A program made the translations under genes and the position numbers. Positions 18,704 to 28,003 of a DNA stretch of 64,000 bases are shown piece after piece. The notes beneath the pieces are model-generated. The model made no database searches. It worked only from the letters and a program-made list of their open reading frames with translations, and had not been told where the DNA came from. Location of the stretch: assembly GCF_902499045.1 (NCBI RefSeq), contig NZ_CABVPL010000018.1:1-64000 (forward strand). The letters run 5' to 3'. How positions within the stretch are numbered: the stretch's first letter is position 1; every line of letters starts with the position of its first letter. Source of the stretch: Burkholderia latens (GTDB lineage Bacteria; Pseudomonadota; Gammaproteobacteria; Burkholderiales; Burkholderiaceae).

Positions 18704-18736
18704 ACGCCCCGCTCGCGGATGCGACCGGGGCGTTTT
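18704..18736 (+). terminator. rho-independent terminator after hpnM
   Basis: Stem ACGCCCCG/CGGGGCGT with a 14-base loop followed by TTTTC, 112 bp after the hpnM stop. Confidence 0.75.
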
Positions 18737-18890
18737 CATATCGGCCGTGCCTGCTTATGTCGCCGGTGCGACGAATCGTCGTACCGATGGAACGCGATGG
18801 CGTCGCGTATGAGAGGCCGTTCGACGACGCGTTGAACCGCATGTCGCATTCGCAAGCACACGGGAGCTGACCTGCGCGAAATCCCACTGA

Positions 18891-19136
18891 CTACGGCCCG
18901 GGCCGTCGCTTTTCGTCGGCTTCGGTTTGCCGAAGCGCTCTGCGAAGCCTGCGGTTATCGGCGAGTAGTGCGGCGATGACGATCGCGAGAATAACGATCG
19001 GAGCCTCTTTCCGCAGAGCACGGGAGAACACGGTCGCCAATCCCGCGCACGTAAGAGCGACCAGCAACAATAGGAATCGGTCCTTCCACCAAGCGCGCGG
19101 ATGCAGGCGGAAGGCGCCGCGGCGCACGCCGTTCAC
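18891..19136 (-). CDS. putative small membrane protein, 81 residues
   Basis: Two hydrophobic stretches, FLLLLVALTCAGLATVF and PIVILAIVIAALLAD, are separated by a short charged loop, with positive residues at both ends. That pattern would be unusual for a random frame. The start is GTG at 19136 with no clear ribosome site, and no family is recognised. It may be a real small inner-membrane protein or a decayed gene. Confidence 0.4.
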   Translation of the reverse strand: MNGVRRGAFRLHPRAWWKDRFLLLLVALTCAGLATVFSRALRKEAPIVILAIVIAALLADNRRLRRALRQTEADEKRRPGP

Positions 19137-19680
19137 AGTTGTCCAATCGTCGATCGTTCCGTCGGCACGGTACAGCGCAAATCATCGGTCCCGGTTGGTT
19201 CCATACAGGTTTGCACGTACGAAGTCATAGAGCCAGCCCAAGCGCCCGCCTGACTGTCGATCGACTGTAATACATGCCTCGCGGCAAAGGACCTGACTTC
19301 GGCTTCGTGATCGCTTCCGCTCTGTTGCGATCGTTCGGCATGCCGCGGAATGCCGGCACGGGGGCGGCGCCTACACAGGACAGGGTGGAAATCGGCCGCC
19401 CGTTCAGGACGAAGGTGCATGACGCTGACATGAGTGATCCCGCAGTTGATTTGGACTGACCGTATCAGACGAATTTCGATCGCTCAATTCGGTGGTCTGT
19501 CCGGGGACGACGACCGCGTTCCCGGCCGCCCTGAACTATCAGGCCCATCGCCGCGCGGGCGACAGCGTGAGGCAGCCGAAAAATGTCACGAACCGTCCGC
19601 GAAATCGCTGTCGCTGCAAGTCGAGTCAACGCAAGTCAAACCGCGCTTCACGCCTGCATCGCGTCAGACTCAGCAATCGC
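19137..19680. other. gene-free stretch
   Basis: About 540 bp between the small membrane protein and the LuxR-type regulator. Short open frames occur on both strands but none has a recognisable domain, good start or consistent codon use. No repeats or RNA genes are evident. Confidence 0.45.
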
Positions 19681-20325
19681 TCACCGCCGCCGATGCTCGA
19701 CCGCGAACTTGATCAGCTCCGCCTGCCCTTCGATGTCGAGCTTGCGTTTCAGATTCAGCCGGTGCGTTTCCACCGTGCGCACCGACAACCCCGTCTGCTG
19801 CGCGATCTGCTTGCTCGACAGCCCCTCGGCCAGCGCGTCGAGGATGTCGCGTTCGCGCGGCGTCAACCGATCGAGCGGCGACGCCGTTGCGCTCGCCTGA
19901 ATCATCCGCGCGGCGAGCCCTTCGCTGAAGAACGTCTGGCCGGCCAGCACCGCGCCGATCGCGCGCACGATCTCGCTCGCCGGCGAATCCTTCAGCAGAT
20001 AACCGCTCGCGCCGGCGCGCACGGCCTGCGTCACGTACTCGATGTTGTCGTGCATCGACAGCATCAGCACGCGAATCGCCGGAAAGCGCTCGTGGAACAC
20101 GCCGGCGAGCGTGATGCCGTTCATCCCGTTCATGCCGACGTCCATCAGCGCGAGATCGGGTTCGAGCGACGCGGCGAGCGCGAGCGCCTCGTCGGCGTTG
20201 CCGGCTTCGCCGACCACGGACAGGTCGGCTGCCTCGAGCCGCATCCGCAGCCCGTCGCGCACCAGCGGGTGATCGTCGACGAGCAGCAGGCGGGCAGCGG
20301 GCCGGGCGGTGTCGGGGGCGCTCAT
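19681..20325 (-). CDS. NarL/LuxR-family response regulator
   Basis: 214 residues. A receiver domain carries LLLVDDHPLVRDG at the N-terminus, acceptor D in LALMDVGMNGMNG and conserved K in YLLKDSPASE. A linker and a C-terminal LuxR helix-turn-helix follow (LTPRERDILDALAEGLSSKQIAQQTGLSVRTVETH). It is phosphorylated by the histidine kinase immediately upstream (30-bp gap, same strand) and then binds DNA as a dimer. ATG at 20325 has GGAGA nine bases ahead. TTG at 20331 is less likely. Targets are unknown. Confidence 0.92.
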   Translation of the reverse strand: MSAPDTARPAARLLLVDDHPLVRDGLRMRLEAADLSVVGEAGNADEALALAASLEPDLALMDVGMNGMNGITLAGVFHERFPAIRVLMLSMHDNIEYVTQAVRAGASGYLLKDSPASEIVRAIGAVLAGQTFFSEGLAARMIQASATASPLDRLTPRERDILDALAEGLSSKQIAQQTGLSVRTVETHRLNLKRKLDIEGQAELIKFAVEHRRR

Positions 20326-20355
20326 GGGCAAATGTCTCCGTTAGGGTGTGCGCCA

Positions 20356-21741
20356 TCAGGCAGCGGCGGCGCGCAGCGGCACGCGCGCGGCGACGACGGT
20401 GTGGCCGACTTGCGACGTGATCGTCAGCGTGCCACCGACGGCATCGAGGCGCTCGCGCATGTTGCGCAGCCCGATGCCGCGGCGCGCATCGGTCTGCGTC
20501 CGCTCGGCGTCGAAGCCGCAGCCGTTGTCGGCGATGGTCAGCGTGACCGCATGCGCGCCGACGTCGAGCGTGACGGCCGCCCGCGACGCCTGCGCATGAT
20601 GCACGATGTTGCTGAGCGCTTCCTGCGCGATCCGGAACAGCGCCGTGTTGACCGCCGCGGGCAACGGCCGCGCGCCGCTGTGCGCAACCTGCGTATAGCC
20701 GATGTCGATGCCGCTTTCCGTGCCGAGTTCGCGCACGAGCTGTTCGAGCGCCGCCGCGAGGCCCAGATCGTCGAGCATCGCCGGGCGCAGCGCGTGCGAG
20801 ATGCGCCGCACCTCGCGCAACGTGTCGCCGAGCCGCCCGACGCCCGACGCGAGCGCCTGCTCCGCTTCGGGCACGCGTGTCGCGCCGCGCTCGAAGCGCG
20901 CGAGCGCGGATTCGAGCATCAGCTTCGCGGACACCATCATCTGGCTGATCCCGTCATGCAGCTCGCGCGACAGCCGCTCGCGCTCCTGCTCCTGCGATTC
21001 GACGACGCGCTGTGCGAGCTGCTTGAGCTTTGCATCGGCGCTGCGCGACTCGCTGACGTTCAGCACCAGCGCGCAGACGGCGATCGCGGCGGCGCCCGTC
21101 AGCGCGATCGCGGTGAGCCAGCTCATCGTGCGCTCGATGTTCGCGGATGCGCGCGCGTCGATGCGCTGCAGCGCGGTGTCGACGTCGTCGAGATAGATGC
21201 CGGTGCCGACCATCCAGCCCCAGCGTTCGAGCGCGACGACGTAGCCGAGCTTCGGTGCGGGCTTGCCCGTCGACGGCCGCTGCCACGTGTAGCGCACGTA
21301 CCCGCCGCCGTGCGACGCGGCGCCGATCAGCTGCTGGATCGTCAGCGCGCCCTGCGGGTCGCGCATCGACCAGAAGTTGTGACCGACGCGCTCGGGTTCG
21401 CGCGGATGCATCAGCGCATTGCCGTGCAGGTCGTAGACGAAGAAATAGCCGTCGGGGCCGAAATCCATCTTCTGCAGCATCGCGAGCGCCTGCGTGCGGC
21501 GCATCGCGTCGTCGCGCGCGTTGCCGCCGCTCGCGTCGTACAGCGGCATGATCGCGCTCGTCGCGAGCTCGACGTAGTGCTTCAGCTCGACTTCCTTGCT
21601 CGACAGGTACGCGGCCTGGATCGTCGCATGCTGCGTGCGCGCGAGCGACGTCGCCTGCTGACGCACGCCGAAGCCGATGCCGGCGATCGCGAGCAGGAAC
21701 GGCACGATGGCCAGAAGAAAAATCTTTGCCTTGAGTCTCAT
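20356..21741 (-). CDS. Cache-domain histidine kinase (HisKA_3 type)
   Basis: 461 residues: an N-terminal helix (IFLLAIVPFLLAIAGIGFGV), a periplasmic Cache sensor (about 30-205) with the characteristic GPDGYFFVYDLHGNALMHP and GWMVGTGIYLDDVD motifs, a second helix (about 210-232), then a HisKA_3 dimerisation domain with phospho-histidine in ERLSRELHDGISQ and an ATPase domain (DNGCGFD, GIGLRNMRER). This is the NarX/UhpB-like kinase layout that pairs with LuxR-type regulators, and one follows it directly. The ligand is likely a small organic acid or amine but is not determined. ATG at 21741 begins the membrane anchor. Confidence 0.92.
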   Translation of the reverse strand: MRLKAKIFLLAIVPFLLAIAGIGFGVRQQATSLARTQHATIQAAYLSSKEVELKHYVELATSAIMPLYDASGGNARDDAMRRTQALAMLQKMDFGPDGYFFVYDLHGNALMHPREPERVGHNFWSMRDPQGALTIQQLIGAASHGGGYVRYTWQRPSTGKPAPKLGYVVALERWGWMVGTGIYLDDVDTALQRIDARASANIERTMSWLTAIALTGAAAIAVCALVLNVSESRSADAKLKQLAQRVVESQEQERERLSRELHDGISQMMVSAKLMLESALARFERGATRVPEAEQALASGVGRLGDTLREVRRISHALRPAMLDDLGLAAALEQLVRELGTESGIDIGYTQVAHSGARPLPAAVNTALFRIAQEALSNIVHHAQASRAAVTLDVGAHAVTLTIADNGCGFDAERTQTDARRGIGLRNMRERLDAVGGTLTITSQVGHTVVAARVPLRAAAA

Positions 21742-21841
21742 GGTGACGGGAAGCGGGCGCGCGTCGCGCACGGCGCGGCGAGCCGACATTGTCGGCGATT
21801 TTGCCCGCAGGCGGCGGGATCGCGGAAGGGCCGGCCGGCGC

Positions 21842-23407
21842 TCAGGCGCGCTGCGGCTCGCGATCGGCAGCGCCCGGCGCCGTCTGCACGACGACCCGGT
21901 TGCGCCCCAGCTCCTTCGCGCGATACAGCGCGTCGTCGGCGACTTTCAGCGCGCACTGGATGCTGCCGTTGCGCTCCGGATAGCAGGTCGTCACGCCGAT
22001 GCTCGCGGTGAGCCAGCCCGTCGTGCCCGTGTCGTGGCGGATGCCGAGTTCGAGGATGCCGGTGCGGATCGCTTCGGCGATCGTCACGGCGCCATCCGTG
22101 TCGACGTTGGGCAGCACGACGACGAACTCCTCGCCGCCGTAGCGCGCCGCATAGTCGGCCGGCCGCCGCAGGCAGCCGGCGATGCAGCGCGCGACCGCGG
22201 CGAGCGCGTCGTCGCCGGCCTGGTGGCCCTGCGTGTCGTTGTAGCGCTTGAAGTGATCGACGTCGACGAACAGCAGCGACAGCGCGTGCTGCGAGCGCGC
22301 GGCGCGACGCCATTCGCGCGCGAGCGTGACGTCGAGCATCCGGCGGTTGTCGAGGCCGGTGAGGCCGTCGGTGCGCGCGAGCGCCTCCAGTTCGGTTTCC
22401 GCGCGATGACGCTTGCGCAGCTGCACGTCGAGCAGCAGCGACAGGCCGACGAAGCCGAGCGCGAGCATGGCCATCGCCGAGCCGATCGGGATCGCGCGGT
22501 CGTACCACGCGGCGTAGATGTCGGCTTCGGAGCGCGCGACCATGATGATCAGCGGCAGGTGCTCGAGATGCCGGAACACGTACAGGCGCCGCACGCCGTC
22601 GATCGATGCGGTATCGGCGAAGCTGCCTTCGTTGGCCGTCATGAACTGGCGGAACGTGCTCGCCTTGCTGATGTTGCGGCCGACGATCGCCGGATCGAAC
22701 GGCCGGCGCGCGAGCATCAGGCCTTTCGTGTTGATCAGCGCCATCGAACCGCGATCGCCAAGCGACAGGCGTGAGAACAGATCCTGGAAATATTCGAGCC
22801 GGATCGACATCACCGCGACGCCGCCGAAGGATCCGTCGGGCCGCGTGATCCGCCGGCTCAGCGCGATGCTGGGCGAGCCGGCGCGCAAGCGCGAACGGTA
22901 GGGATCGCTGACGTACAGGCCGACGTCCGGGTGATCGCGATGCACGGTGAAGTACGGTTCGTTGGCGAAATTGGCCTTGCGCGGCACGTCGCTCTTGCCG
23001 TCGACCGCGATGTCGCCGTTCGCGTCGAGCACGTAGATGCCGCCGAGGTACTTGGCCGAGGTCGCGCGATCGAACAGCACCTGGCGGCGCAGCGGCATCG
23101 GCAGCGCGGCGACCGCCGGGTCGTTCTCGCCTTCGACGACCGCCTGCAGCGACAGCGCATAGATTTCGATATTGCGCTCGATGTCCCATGACGCCATCAA
23201 CGCCATGTTCTGCTGCGTGATGCGCGCGCGGTCGCGTGCGTCGACGCGGGCCTCGTACAGCACGATGCCGCACAGGAGCAGCAGGACCAGACCGATCAGC
23301 AGCCCGGAATAAAAGATCAGGTGCGGCAGCAGCAGCCGGCGCAGGTGTGCGGCGATACGGCCCGTCGGGCCGGATTCGCTGGGCAGTGCGTAGTCGGTCT
23401 CTGCCAT
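21842..23407 (-). CDS. membrane diguanylate cyclase with periplasmic Cache sensor
   Basis: 521 residues: a membrane helix at about 30-53, a large periplasmic double-Cache domain (about 55-310), a second helix (about 315-340) and a C-terminal GGDEF domain. The active motif GGEEF is preceded five residues earlier by RPAD, an RxxD inhibition site, so an active, feedback-regulated cyclic-di-GMP synthase is predicted. ATG at 23407 leads straight into a normal cytoplasmic tail. The open frame continues to 23605 with low-quality sequence. It lies 100 bp upstream of the kinase/regulator pair on the same strand and may be co-expressed with it. Confidence 0.9.
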   Translation of the reverse strand: MAETDYALPSESGPTGRIAAHLRRLLLPHLIFYSGLLIGLVLLLLCGIVLYEARVDARDRARITQQNMALMASWDIERNIEIYALSLQAVVEGENDPAVAALPMPLRRQVLFDRATSAKYLGGIYVLDANGDIAVDGKSDVPRKANFANEPYFTVHRDHPDVGLYVSDPYRSRLRAGSPSIALSRRITRPDGSFGGVAVMSIRLEYFQDLFSRLSLGDRGSMALINTKGLMLARRPFDPAIVGRNISKASTFRQFMTANEGSFADTASIDGVRRLYVFRHLEHLPLIIMVARSEADIYAAWYDRAIPIGSAMAMLALGFVGLSLLLDVQLRKRHRAETELEALARTDGLTGLDNRRMLDVTLAREWRRAARSQHALSLLFVDVDHFKRYNDTQGHQAGDDALAAVARCIAGCLRRPADYAARYGGEEFVVVLPNVDTDGAVTIAEAIRTGILELGIRHDTGTTGWLTASIGVTTCYPERNGSIQCALKVADDALYRAKELGRNRVVVQTAPGAADREPQRA

Positions 23408-23959
23408 GGTCCGTGAAGCGATGGGCATCGCCGCCGGCACGCGGGTCGATGCGATTGTTCGTATGATTGGCGCGTGGCGATCCGGTACGCGGCCCCGGTG
23501 TGTTCCGCGCGCCCGACGATCGGAAAATGGGCGCGGATTATCGAAAAACACGGCCGGCTGAACCGCTCGATTACCCCTTCGTCGGCGAATTCTGCCGCGA
23601 TTCAACCATCAGGCGAATCGGGCCGCGTGATTGGTCCGAGTATAACGCGCGCAATCCGGGGCGCGAAAAATGTTGCACGCCGTTGATCCGGATCAAATTG
23701 CCGCGGCGGCCGGTCGTGGCCCATCGCGCGCGCAACGTTGCCACGCAAGGGCCTGCGCCGGCCGCGCGCGTGCCGCGCATTCCATTGCCGGGGCATTTTC
23801 GTGCTTTGACGGATGCCGAATGTCGGGCCGGAAGCCGTGCGATACGCGCCGATTGTTTTTTCAGCGTTCGCGTTATTCCGCATATGAAAACGGACGGCTG
23901 CGAAGGCCGTCCGTTTCGTGAATCCGCATGCGGGAAACCCCGTATGCGCCTGCCCGGGT
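23408..23959. other. gene-free stretch with a terminator
   Basis: 552 bp between the diguanylate cyclase promoter side and the end of glcB. It contains the glcB terminator (23888-23916) and presumably the cyclase promoter. No gene is supported. The open frame at 23467-23985 has no domain. Confidence 0.5.
23888..23916 (-). terminator. rho-independent terminator after glcB
   Basis: An 11-bp perfect stem AAACGGACGGC/GCCGTCCGTTT with a 7-base loop, giving a T-run when read leftwards. It lies 44 bp beyond the glcB stop codon. Confidence 0.85.
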
Positions 23960-26134
23960 TTACGCGCCGTGCTGCTGCGCCTTGAACGCGAGCCGGAACC
24001 GGTGCAGCAGCGGCTCGGTATAGCCGCTCGGTTGCGACGTGCCCTGCAGCGCCAGCGCGCACGCGGCCTGGAACGCGGTCGACTGGTCGTACGCGGGCGC
24101 CATCGGGCGATAGTTCGGATCGCCGGCGTTCTGCTGGTCGACCACGCGTGCCATCCGCTTGAACACGTCGAGCACGAACGCTTCCGTGATCACGCCATGG
24201 CGCAGCCAGTTCGCGATGTGCTGGCTGGAGATGCGCAGCGTCGCGCGGTCTTCCATCAGGCCGACGTCGTGGATGTCCGGCACCTTCGAGCAGCCGACAC
24301 CCTGTTCGACCCAGCGCACGACGTAGCCGAGGATGCCCTGCGCGTTGTTCTCGACTTCGCTCAGGATTTCCGCGTCGCTCCACTCGGCGCGCTCGACGAC
24401 CGGCACGGTCAGCAGCCCTTCGAGCAGCGCGTCGCGCTCGCTCGCGTACGGCGTTTTCTCGAGCGCCTGCTGGACGGCTTGCACGTCGACGAGGTGGTAG
24501 TGCAGCGCGTGCAGCGTCGCGGCGGTCGGTGATGGCACCCACGCGGTATTCGCGCCGGCACGCGGATGCGCGATCTTCTGCTCGAGCATCGCGTGCATCA
24601 GGTCCGGCATCGCCCACATGCCCTTGCCGATCTGCGCGCGGCCGCGCAGCCCGGCCGACAGGCCCGCGAGCACGTTGTTGCGCTCGTACGCCTGGATCCA
24701 CGCCGACGATTTCATGTCGCCCTTGCGGATCATCGGCCCCGCTTCCATCGCGGTGTGCATCTCGTCGCCGGTGCGATCGAGGAAGCCGGTGTTGATGAAC
24801 GCGACGCGCGCGGCCGCCGCGGCAATGCACGCGGCGAGGTTCACGCTGGTGCGGCGCTCCTCGTCCATGATGCCCATCTTCAGCGTGTTGCGCGGCAGGT
24901 TGTACAAATCCTCGATGCGCGCGAACAGCGTGTCGGCGAACGCGACTTCGGCCGGGCCGTGCATCTTCGGCTTCACGATGTAGATCGAGCCGGTGCGCGA
25001 ATTGCGCTTCGCCTTCAGGTCGTGCAGCGCGCACAGCGTCGTGACGACGCCGTCGAGGATCCCTTCCGGAATCTCGTTGCCGTCGCGATCGAGCACCGCG
25101 CCGTTCGTCATCAGGTGGCCGACGTTGCGCACGAACAGCAGCGAGCGGCCGTGCAGCGTCAGCGTGCCGCCGGCCGGCGTCGTGTATTCGCGATCGGCGT
25201 TCAGGCGGCGCGTAAAGGTCTTGCCGCCCTTCGCGACTTCCTCGACCAGCGTGCCCTGCATCAGCCCGAGCCAGTTGCGGTAGAGCTGGACCTTGTCGTC
25301 GGCGTCGACCGCCGCGACCGAATCCTCGCAGTCGATGATCGTGCTGACCGCGGCTTCGAGCACGACGTCCTTCACGTTCGCGAGATCGGCGCGGCCGATC
25401 GGCGTCGATGCGTCGATCTGGATCTCGAGATGCAGGCCGTTGTGCTTCAGCAGGATCGCGGACGGCGCGCCGGCCGCACCCTGGTAGCCGATGAATTGCG
25501 CGGGCTGCGCGAGGTGCACGACGCCCTTGCCGGTTTCGACGGCGAGTTGGCCGTCCTGCACGCGGTAGCGCAGCGCATCGCGGTGCGAGCCGCTCGCGAG
25601 CGGCGCCGCGTTGTCGAGCACGCCGCGCGCGTAATCGATCACGCGCTGGCCGCGCGTCGGGTTGTACGCGGTCGTGCGTTCTGCGCCGCCGTCCTCGGGC
25701 AGCGCATCGGTGCCGTACAGCGCGTCGTACAGGCTGCCCCAGCGCGCGTTCGCGGCGTTCAGCGCATAGCGCGCGTTCGACAGCGGCACGACGAGCTGCG
25801 GGCCGGCCTGCGTCGCGATTTCGCTGTCGACGTTCGCGGTGGCTGCGGCGACGTTCGCCGGCACCGGCACGAGGTAGCCGATCTTTTCGAGGAACGCGCG
25901 ATACGCGGCGTGGTCGCGCACGGGGCCGGGGTTCGCGCGGTGCCACGCGTCGAGCTCCTGCTGCAGGCGGTCGCGTTCCGCGAGCAGTTCGCGGTTGCGC
26001 GGCGCGAGTTCGTGCACCAGCGCCGAGAAACCGCTCCAGAACGCGGCCTTGTCGATACCGGTGCCCGGCAGCGCTTCGTTTTCAATGAACTGGCTCAGCG
26101 CTGGCGCGACTTGCAGTCCTGCTTGGTCGATCAT
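23960..26134 (-). CDS. glcB: malate synthase G
   Basis: 724 residues, the size of the monomeric malate synthase G (about 720). Conserved segments include the N-terminal clasp, the TIM-barrel strand [22 protein letters not shown] and the C-terminal [28 protein letters not shown]. The cytosolic enzyme condenses glyoxylate with acetyl-CoA to malate, allowing growth on glycolate or C2 compounds. It follows glcG by 42 bp on the same strand, the end of what is normally a glcDEFGB operon. The dehydrogenase genes ahead of glcG are decayed. Confidence 0.97.
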   Translation of the reverse strand: MIDQAGLQVAPALSQFIENEALPGTGIDKAAFWSGFSALVHELAPRNRELLAERDRLQQELDAWHRANPGPVRDHAAYRAFLEKIGYLVPVPANVAAATANVDSEIATQAGPQLVVPLSNARYALNAANARWGSLYDALYGTDALPEDGGAERTTAYNPTRGQRVIDYARGVLDNAAPLASGSHRDALRYRVQDGQLAVETGKGVVHLAQPAQFIGYQGAAGAPSAILLKHNGLHLEIQIDASTPIGRADLANVKDVVLEAAVSTIIDCEDSVAAVDADDKVQLYRNWLGLMQGTLVEEVAKGGKTFTRRLNADREYTTPAGGTLTLHGRSLLFVRNVGHLMTNGAVLDRDGNEIPEGILDGVVTTLCALHDLKAKRNSRTGSIYIVKPKMHGPAEVAFADTLFARIEDLYNLPRNTLKMGIMDEERRTSVNLAACIAAAAARVAFINTGFLDRTGDEMHTAMEAGPMIRKGDMKSSAWIQAYERNNVLAGLSAGLRGRAQIGKGMWAMPDLMHAMLEQKIAHPRAGANTAWVPSPTAATLHALHYHLVDVQAVQQALEKTPYASERDALLEGLLTVPVVERAEWSDAEILSEVENNAQGILGYVVRWVEQGVGCSKVPDIHDVGLMEDRATLRISSQHIANWLRHGVITEAFVLDVFKRMARVVDQQNAGDPNYRPMAPAYDQSTAFQAACALALQGTSQPSGYTEPLLHRFRLAFKAQQHGA

Positions 26135-26176
26135 CGTGATTCCTCCCGGGGAATGAAAAACGCGCGCGTTGGCTGG

Positions 26177-26581
26177 CTATGCCACGACGCTTTGTGTACC
26201 GGCGCGGGCGATCTGCGCGTCCTGTTCGGACTTTACGCCGGACACACCGATCGCGCCTGCAATGCGGCCGTCCACCGTGATCGGCACGCCGCCTTCGAGC
26301 AAGCCCGTCAGCGGCACGCTCAGAAACGCGGTGCGGCCACCGTTGATCATATCCTCATACGCCTTCGTCTCGCGACGGCCGAGCGCCGCCGCGCGCGCCT
26401 TGTCCTGCGCGATATGGGCGCTCGCCGCCGACGCACCGTCGAGCCGCGCGAACGCGAGCAGGTGGCCGCCGTCGTCGACGATGGCGATCGACACGGCCCA
26501 GCCGTGACGCTCGGCTTCCGCGCGGGCGGCGGCGAGCATGCGTTCGACGTCGGCGAGTTCGAGTTCGGGTCTGGTTTTCAT
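26177..26581 (-). CDS. glcG: GlcG/HbpS-family protein
   Basis: 134 residues of the GlcG/HbpS (formerly DUF336) family, showing the conserved AIVDDGGHLLAFARLDGA and GGVPITVDGRIAGAIGVSG segments. The biochemical role is unsettled. Relatives bind haem or cobalamin-like ligands, and in glycolate operons the gene always accompanies glycolate oxidase. It lies between the glcF remnant and glcB. Start ATG at 26581 follows a GGAG-type site (CCGGAGAACCGTC). Confidence 0.88.
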   Translation of the reverse strand: MKTRPELELADVERMLAAARAEAERHGWAVSIAIVDDGGHLLAFARLDGASAASAHIAQDKARAAALGRRETKAYEDMINGGRTAFLSVPLTGLLEGGVPITVDGRIAGAIGVSGVKSEQDAQIARAGTQSVVA

Positions 26582-26596
26582 GACGGTTCTCCGGAA

Positions 26597-26865
26597 TCAG
26601 CGTCGGTTGACGAGTCGGTTGTCGGCGAGCTCTATCCAGTGGTGCACGGGCGTGCGGCCCGCGCCGTTCCGGTGAGTCTGGCATCCGATGTTGGCCGTGA
26701 CAATCAGGTCGGCGCGTGCGGCTTCGAGCGCGTCGAGCTTCTCGTTGCGCAGTTGCGTCGCGAGTTCGGGTGCGTCAGCGCACAGGTGCCGCCGAGCCGC
26801 TGCACGGGTGGCTCGCGGAGGGATTCGTCAGACCGAAGCCGAGCCTCGTCAGGACGCTTTTCCAC
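26597..26865 (-). pseudogene. glcF: decayed remnant of glcF (glycolate oxidase iron-sulfur subunit)
   Basis: Reading leftwards, three overlapping frames together reproduce the C-terminal end of GlcF. These are GFGLTNPSASHPCSGSA, then GTCALTHP, then ELATQLRNEKLDALEAAR, followed by VTANIGCQTHRNGAGRTPVHHWIEL, ending in TGA at 26597-26599. The VTANIGCQTH motif and the CCG-type cysteine cluster (here CSG) are diagnostic of the family. At least two frameshifts separate the pieces, and nothing of the two N-terminal 4Fe-4S motifs is visible upstream. The remnant sits exactly where glcF should be, 16 bp before glcG. The left limit of the fragment (about 26865) is approximate. Confidence 0.8.
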
Positions 26866-27160
26866 CGCGCCGCCACGCCGCTGCGCGAGCCGCTGTCTGC
26901 ACGGATAGTGGACCGCGCCCAGGCGGGGTCACATCGGCCGGCGCGTCCGGCGGTTCGGCCGCGATCACTCGAAGAACGTCGGCGCGGCGGATGTGCGGTC
27001 GAGGGGAAAGGGGGAGCGTGCAGCGGTGTGTGCGCGCGACAGCGGCACGGCGGGATCGAACAGGGTCGGTTCGCGCCGCTCGTCGAAGTGCGTGAGCGGC
27101 GCTCCGGCAATCGCAGCCTCGCGCGTCGGGATCGTCTACGTGCCGGCGCCGATCGCGCGT
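26866..27160. other. degenerate gene-free stretch
   Basis: About 295 bp of high-GC sequence between the glcF remnant and the aroE stop codon. No open frame is convincing. It may be further eroded glcF/glcE sequence, but I could not read recognisable protein from it. Confidence 0.4.
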
Positions 27161-28003
27161 TCAGTCGAACGGCACCGCGAGCCGGTCGATCACCGAACTG
27201 GTCTCCGGGCGGACGCCGCGCCACCACGCGAACGCTTCGGCCGCCTGCTCGACCAGCATGCCGACGCCGTCTGCGATGCCATGCACGCCCGCATTTCTCG
27301 CGAGCCGGAGAAACGGCGTGAGGCGCTTGCCGTAAGCGAGTTCGTAGGCCGTGCCGTGCGGGCTGAACACGCTCGGCGGGACAGGCGGCAGGTTGCCGGT
27401 CAGACTGGCCGACGTCGCGTTGACCACCAGGTCGAAACGTCCCCTCCGCGCAAGGTCCGCATAGCCGCTCGCAATGAGCGCACCGCGCGGGCCGGACTGC
27501 GACACCTGCGCGACCAGCGCGCGCGCCTTGTCGACGTCGCGATTCGCGATCACGAGTTCGGCCGGCTGCGCGTCGAGGAACGGCAGCAACGCACCGCGCA
27601 CCGCGCCGCCGGCGCCGAGCAGCAGCACGCGCTTGCCCGCCATCGGCAGCCGGAGGTTCACTTCGATATCGCGCACGAGGCCGATGCCGTCGAAGTTCTC
27701 CGCGAGAATGCGGCCGCCGTCGAACTTGAGCGCGTTGGCCGCGCCGGCCAGCTTCGCGCGCTCGCTTTGCTCGTCGGCCATCGCGAACGCGTCGAGCTTG
27801 AACGGCGCGGTGACGTTGATGCCCTTGCCGCCGCGCTCGAAAAACCCGCGCACCGCGGCGGCGAACGCGCCGGCCGGTTCGACCGGCCCTTCGATGGCCG
27901 TGTAGTCGATGTCCTGCGCCGTCTCTTGCGCGAAGAGACCGTGAATCAGCGGGGATTTCGTGTGCCCGATCGGATTGCCGATCACCGCGTACTGGTCAGT
28001 CAT
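27161..28003 (-). CDS. aroE: shikimate dehydrogenase (AroE family)
   Basis: 280 residues. The substrate domain has YAVIGNPIGHTKSPLIH and the catalytic lysine in INVTAPFKLDAF. The NADP domain has LLLGAGGAVRGAL and the NRDVDKA selectivity loop, and the C-terminus has ADGVGMLVEQAAEAFAWWRG. It would reduce 3-dehydroshikimate to shikimate or act on a related cyclic acid such as quinate. It is the last gene of a five-gene operon with CoA-transferase and MaoC genes, overlapping the CoA-transferase by 4 bp (ATGA). That context suggests a catabolic or specialised copy, not the housekeeping enzyme. Confidence 0.88.
   Translation of the reverse strand: MTDQYAVIGNPIGHTKSPLIHGLFAQETAQDIDYTAIEGPVEPAGAFAAAVRGFFERGGKGINVTAPFKLDAFAMADEQSERAKLAGAANALKFDGGRILAENFDGIGLVRDIEVNLRLPMAGKRVLLLGAGGAVRGALLPFLDAQPAELVIANRDVDKARALVAQVSQSGPRGALIASGYADLARRGRFDLVVNATSASLTGNLPPVPPSVFSPHGTAYELAYGKRLTPFLRLARNAGVHGIADGVGMLVEQAAEAFAWWRGVRPETSSVIDRLAVPFD

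Noticed and set aside
14883-18704. A 1273-codon plus-strand open frame opposite hpnN
   Set aside because: High-GC shadow with extreme Arg/Glu/Gln content; hpnN and mlaA on the other strand are certain.
18613-18870. 85-codon frame after hpnM
   Set aside because: Spans the hpnM terminator hairpin, has no domain and no good ribosome site.
19492-22011. Long plus-strand frame opposite the kinase/regulator pair
   Set aside because: Composition is that of an antisense frame, and the two-component genes account for the sequence.
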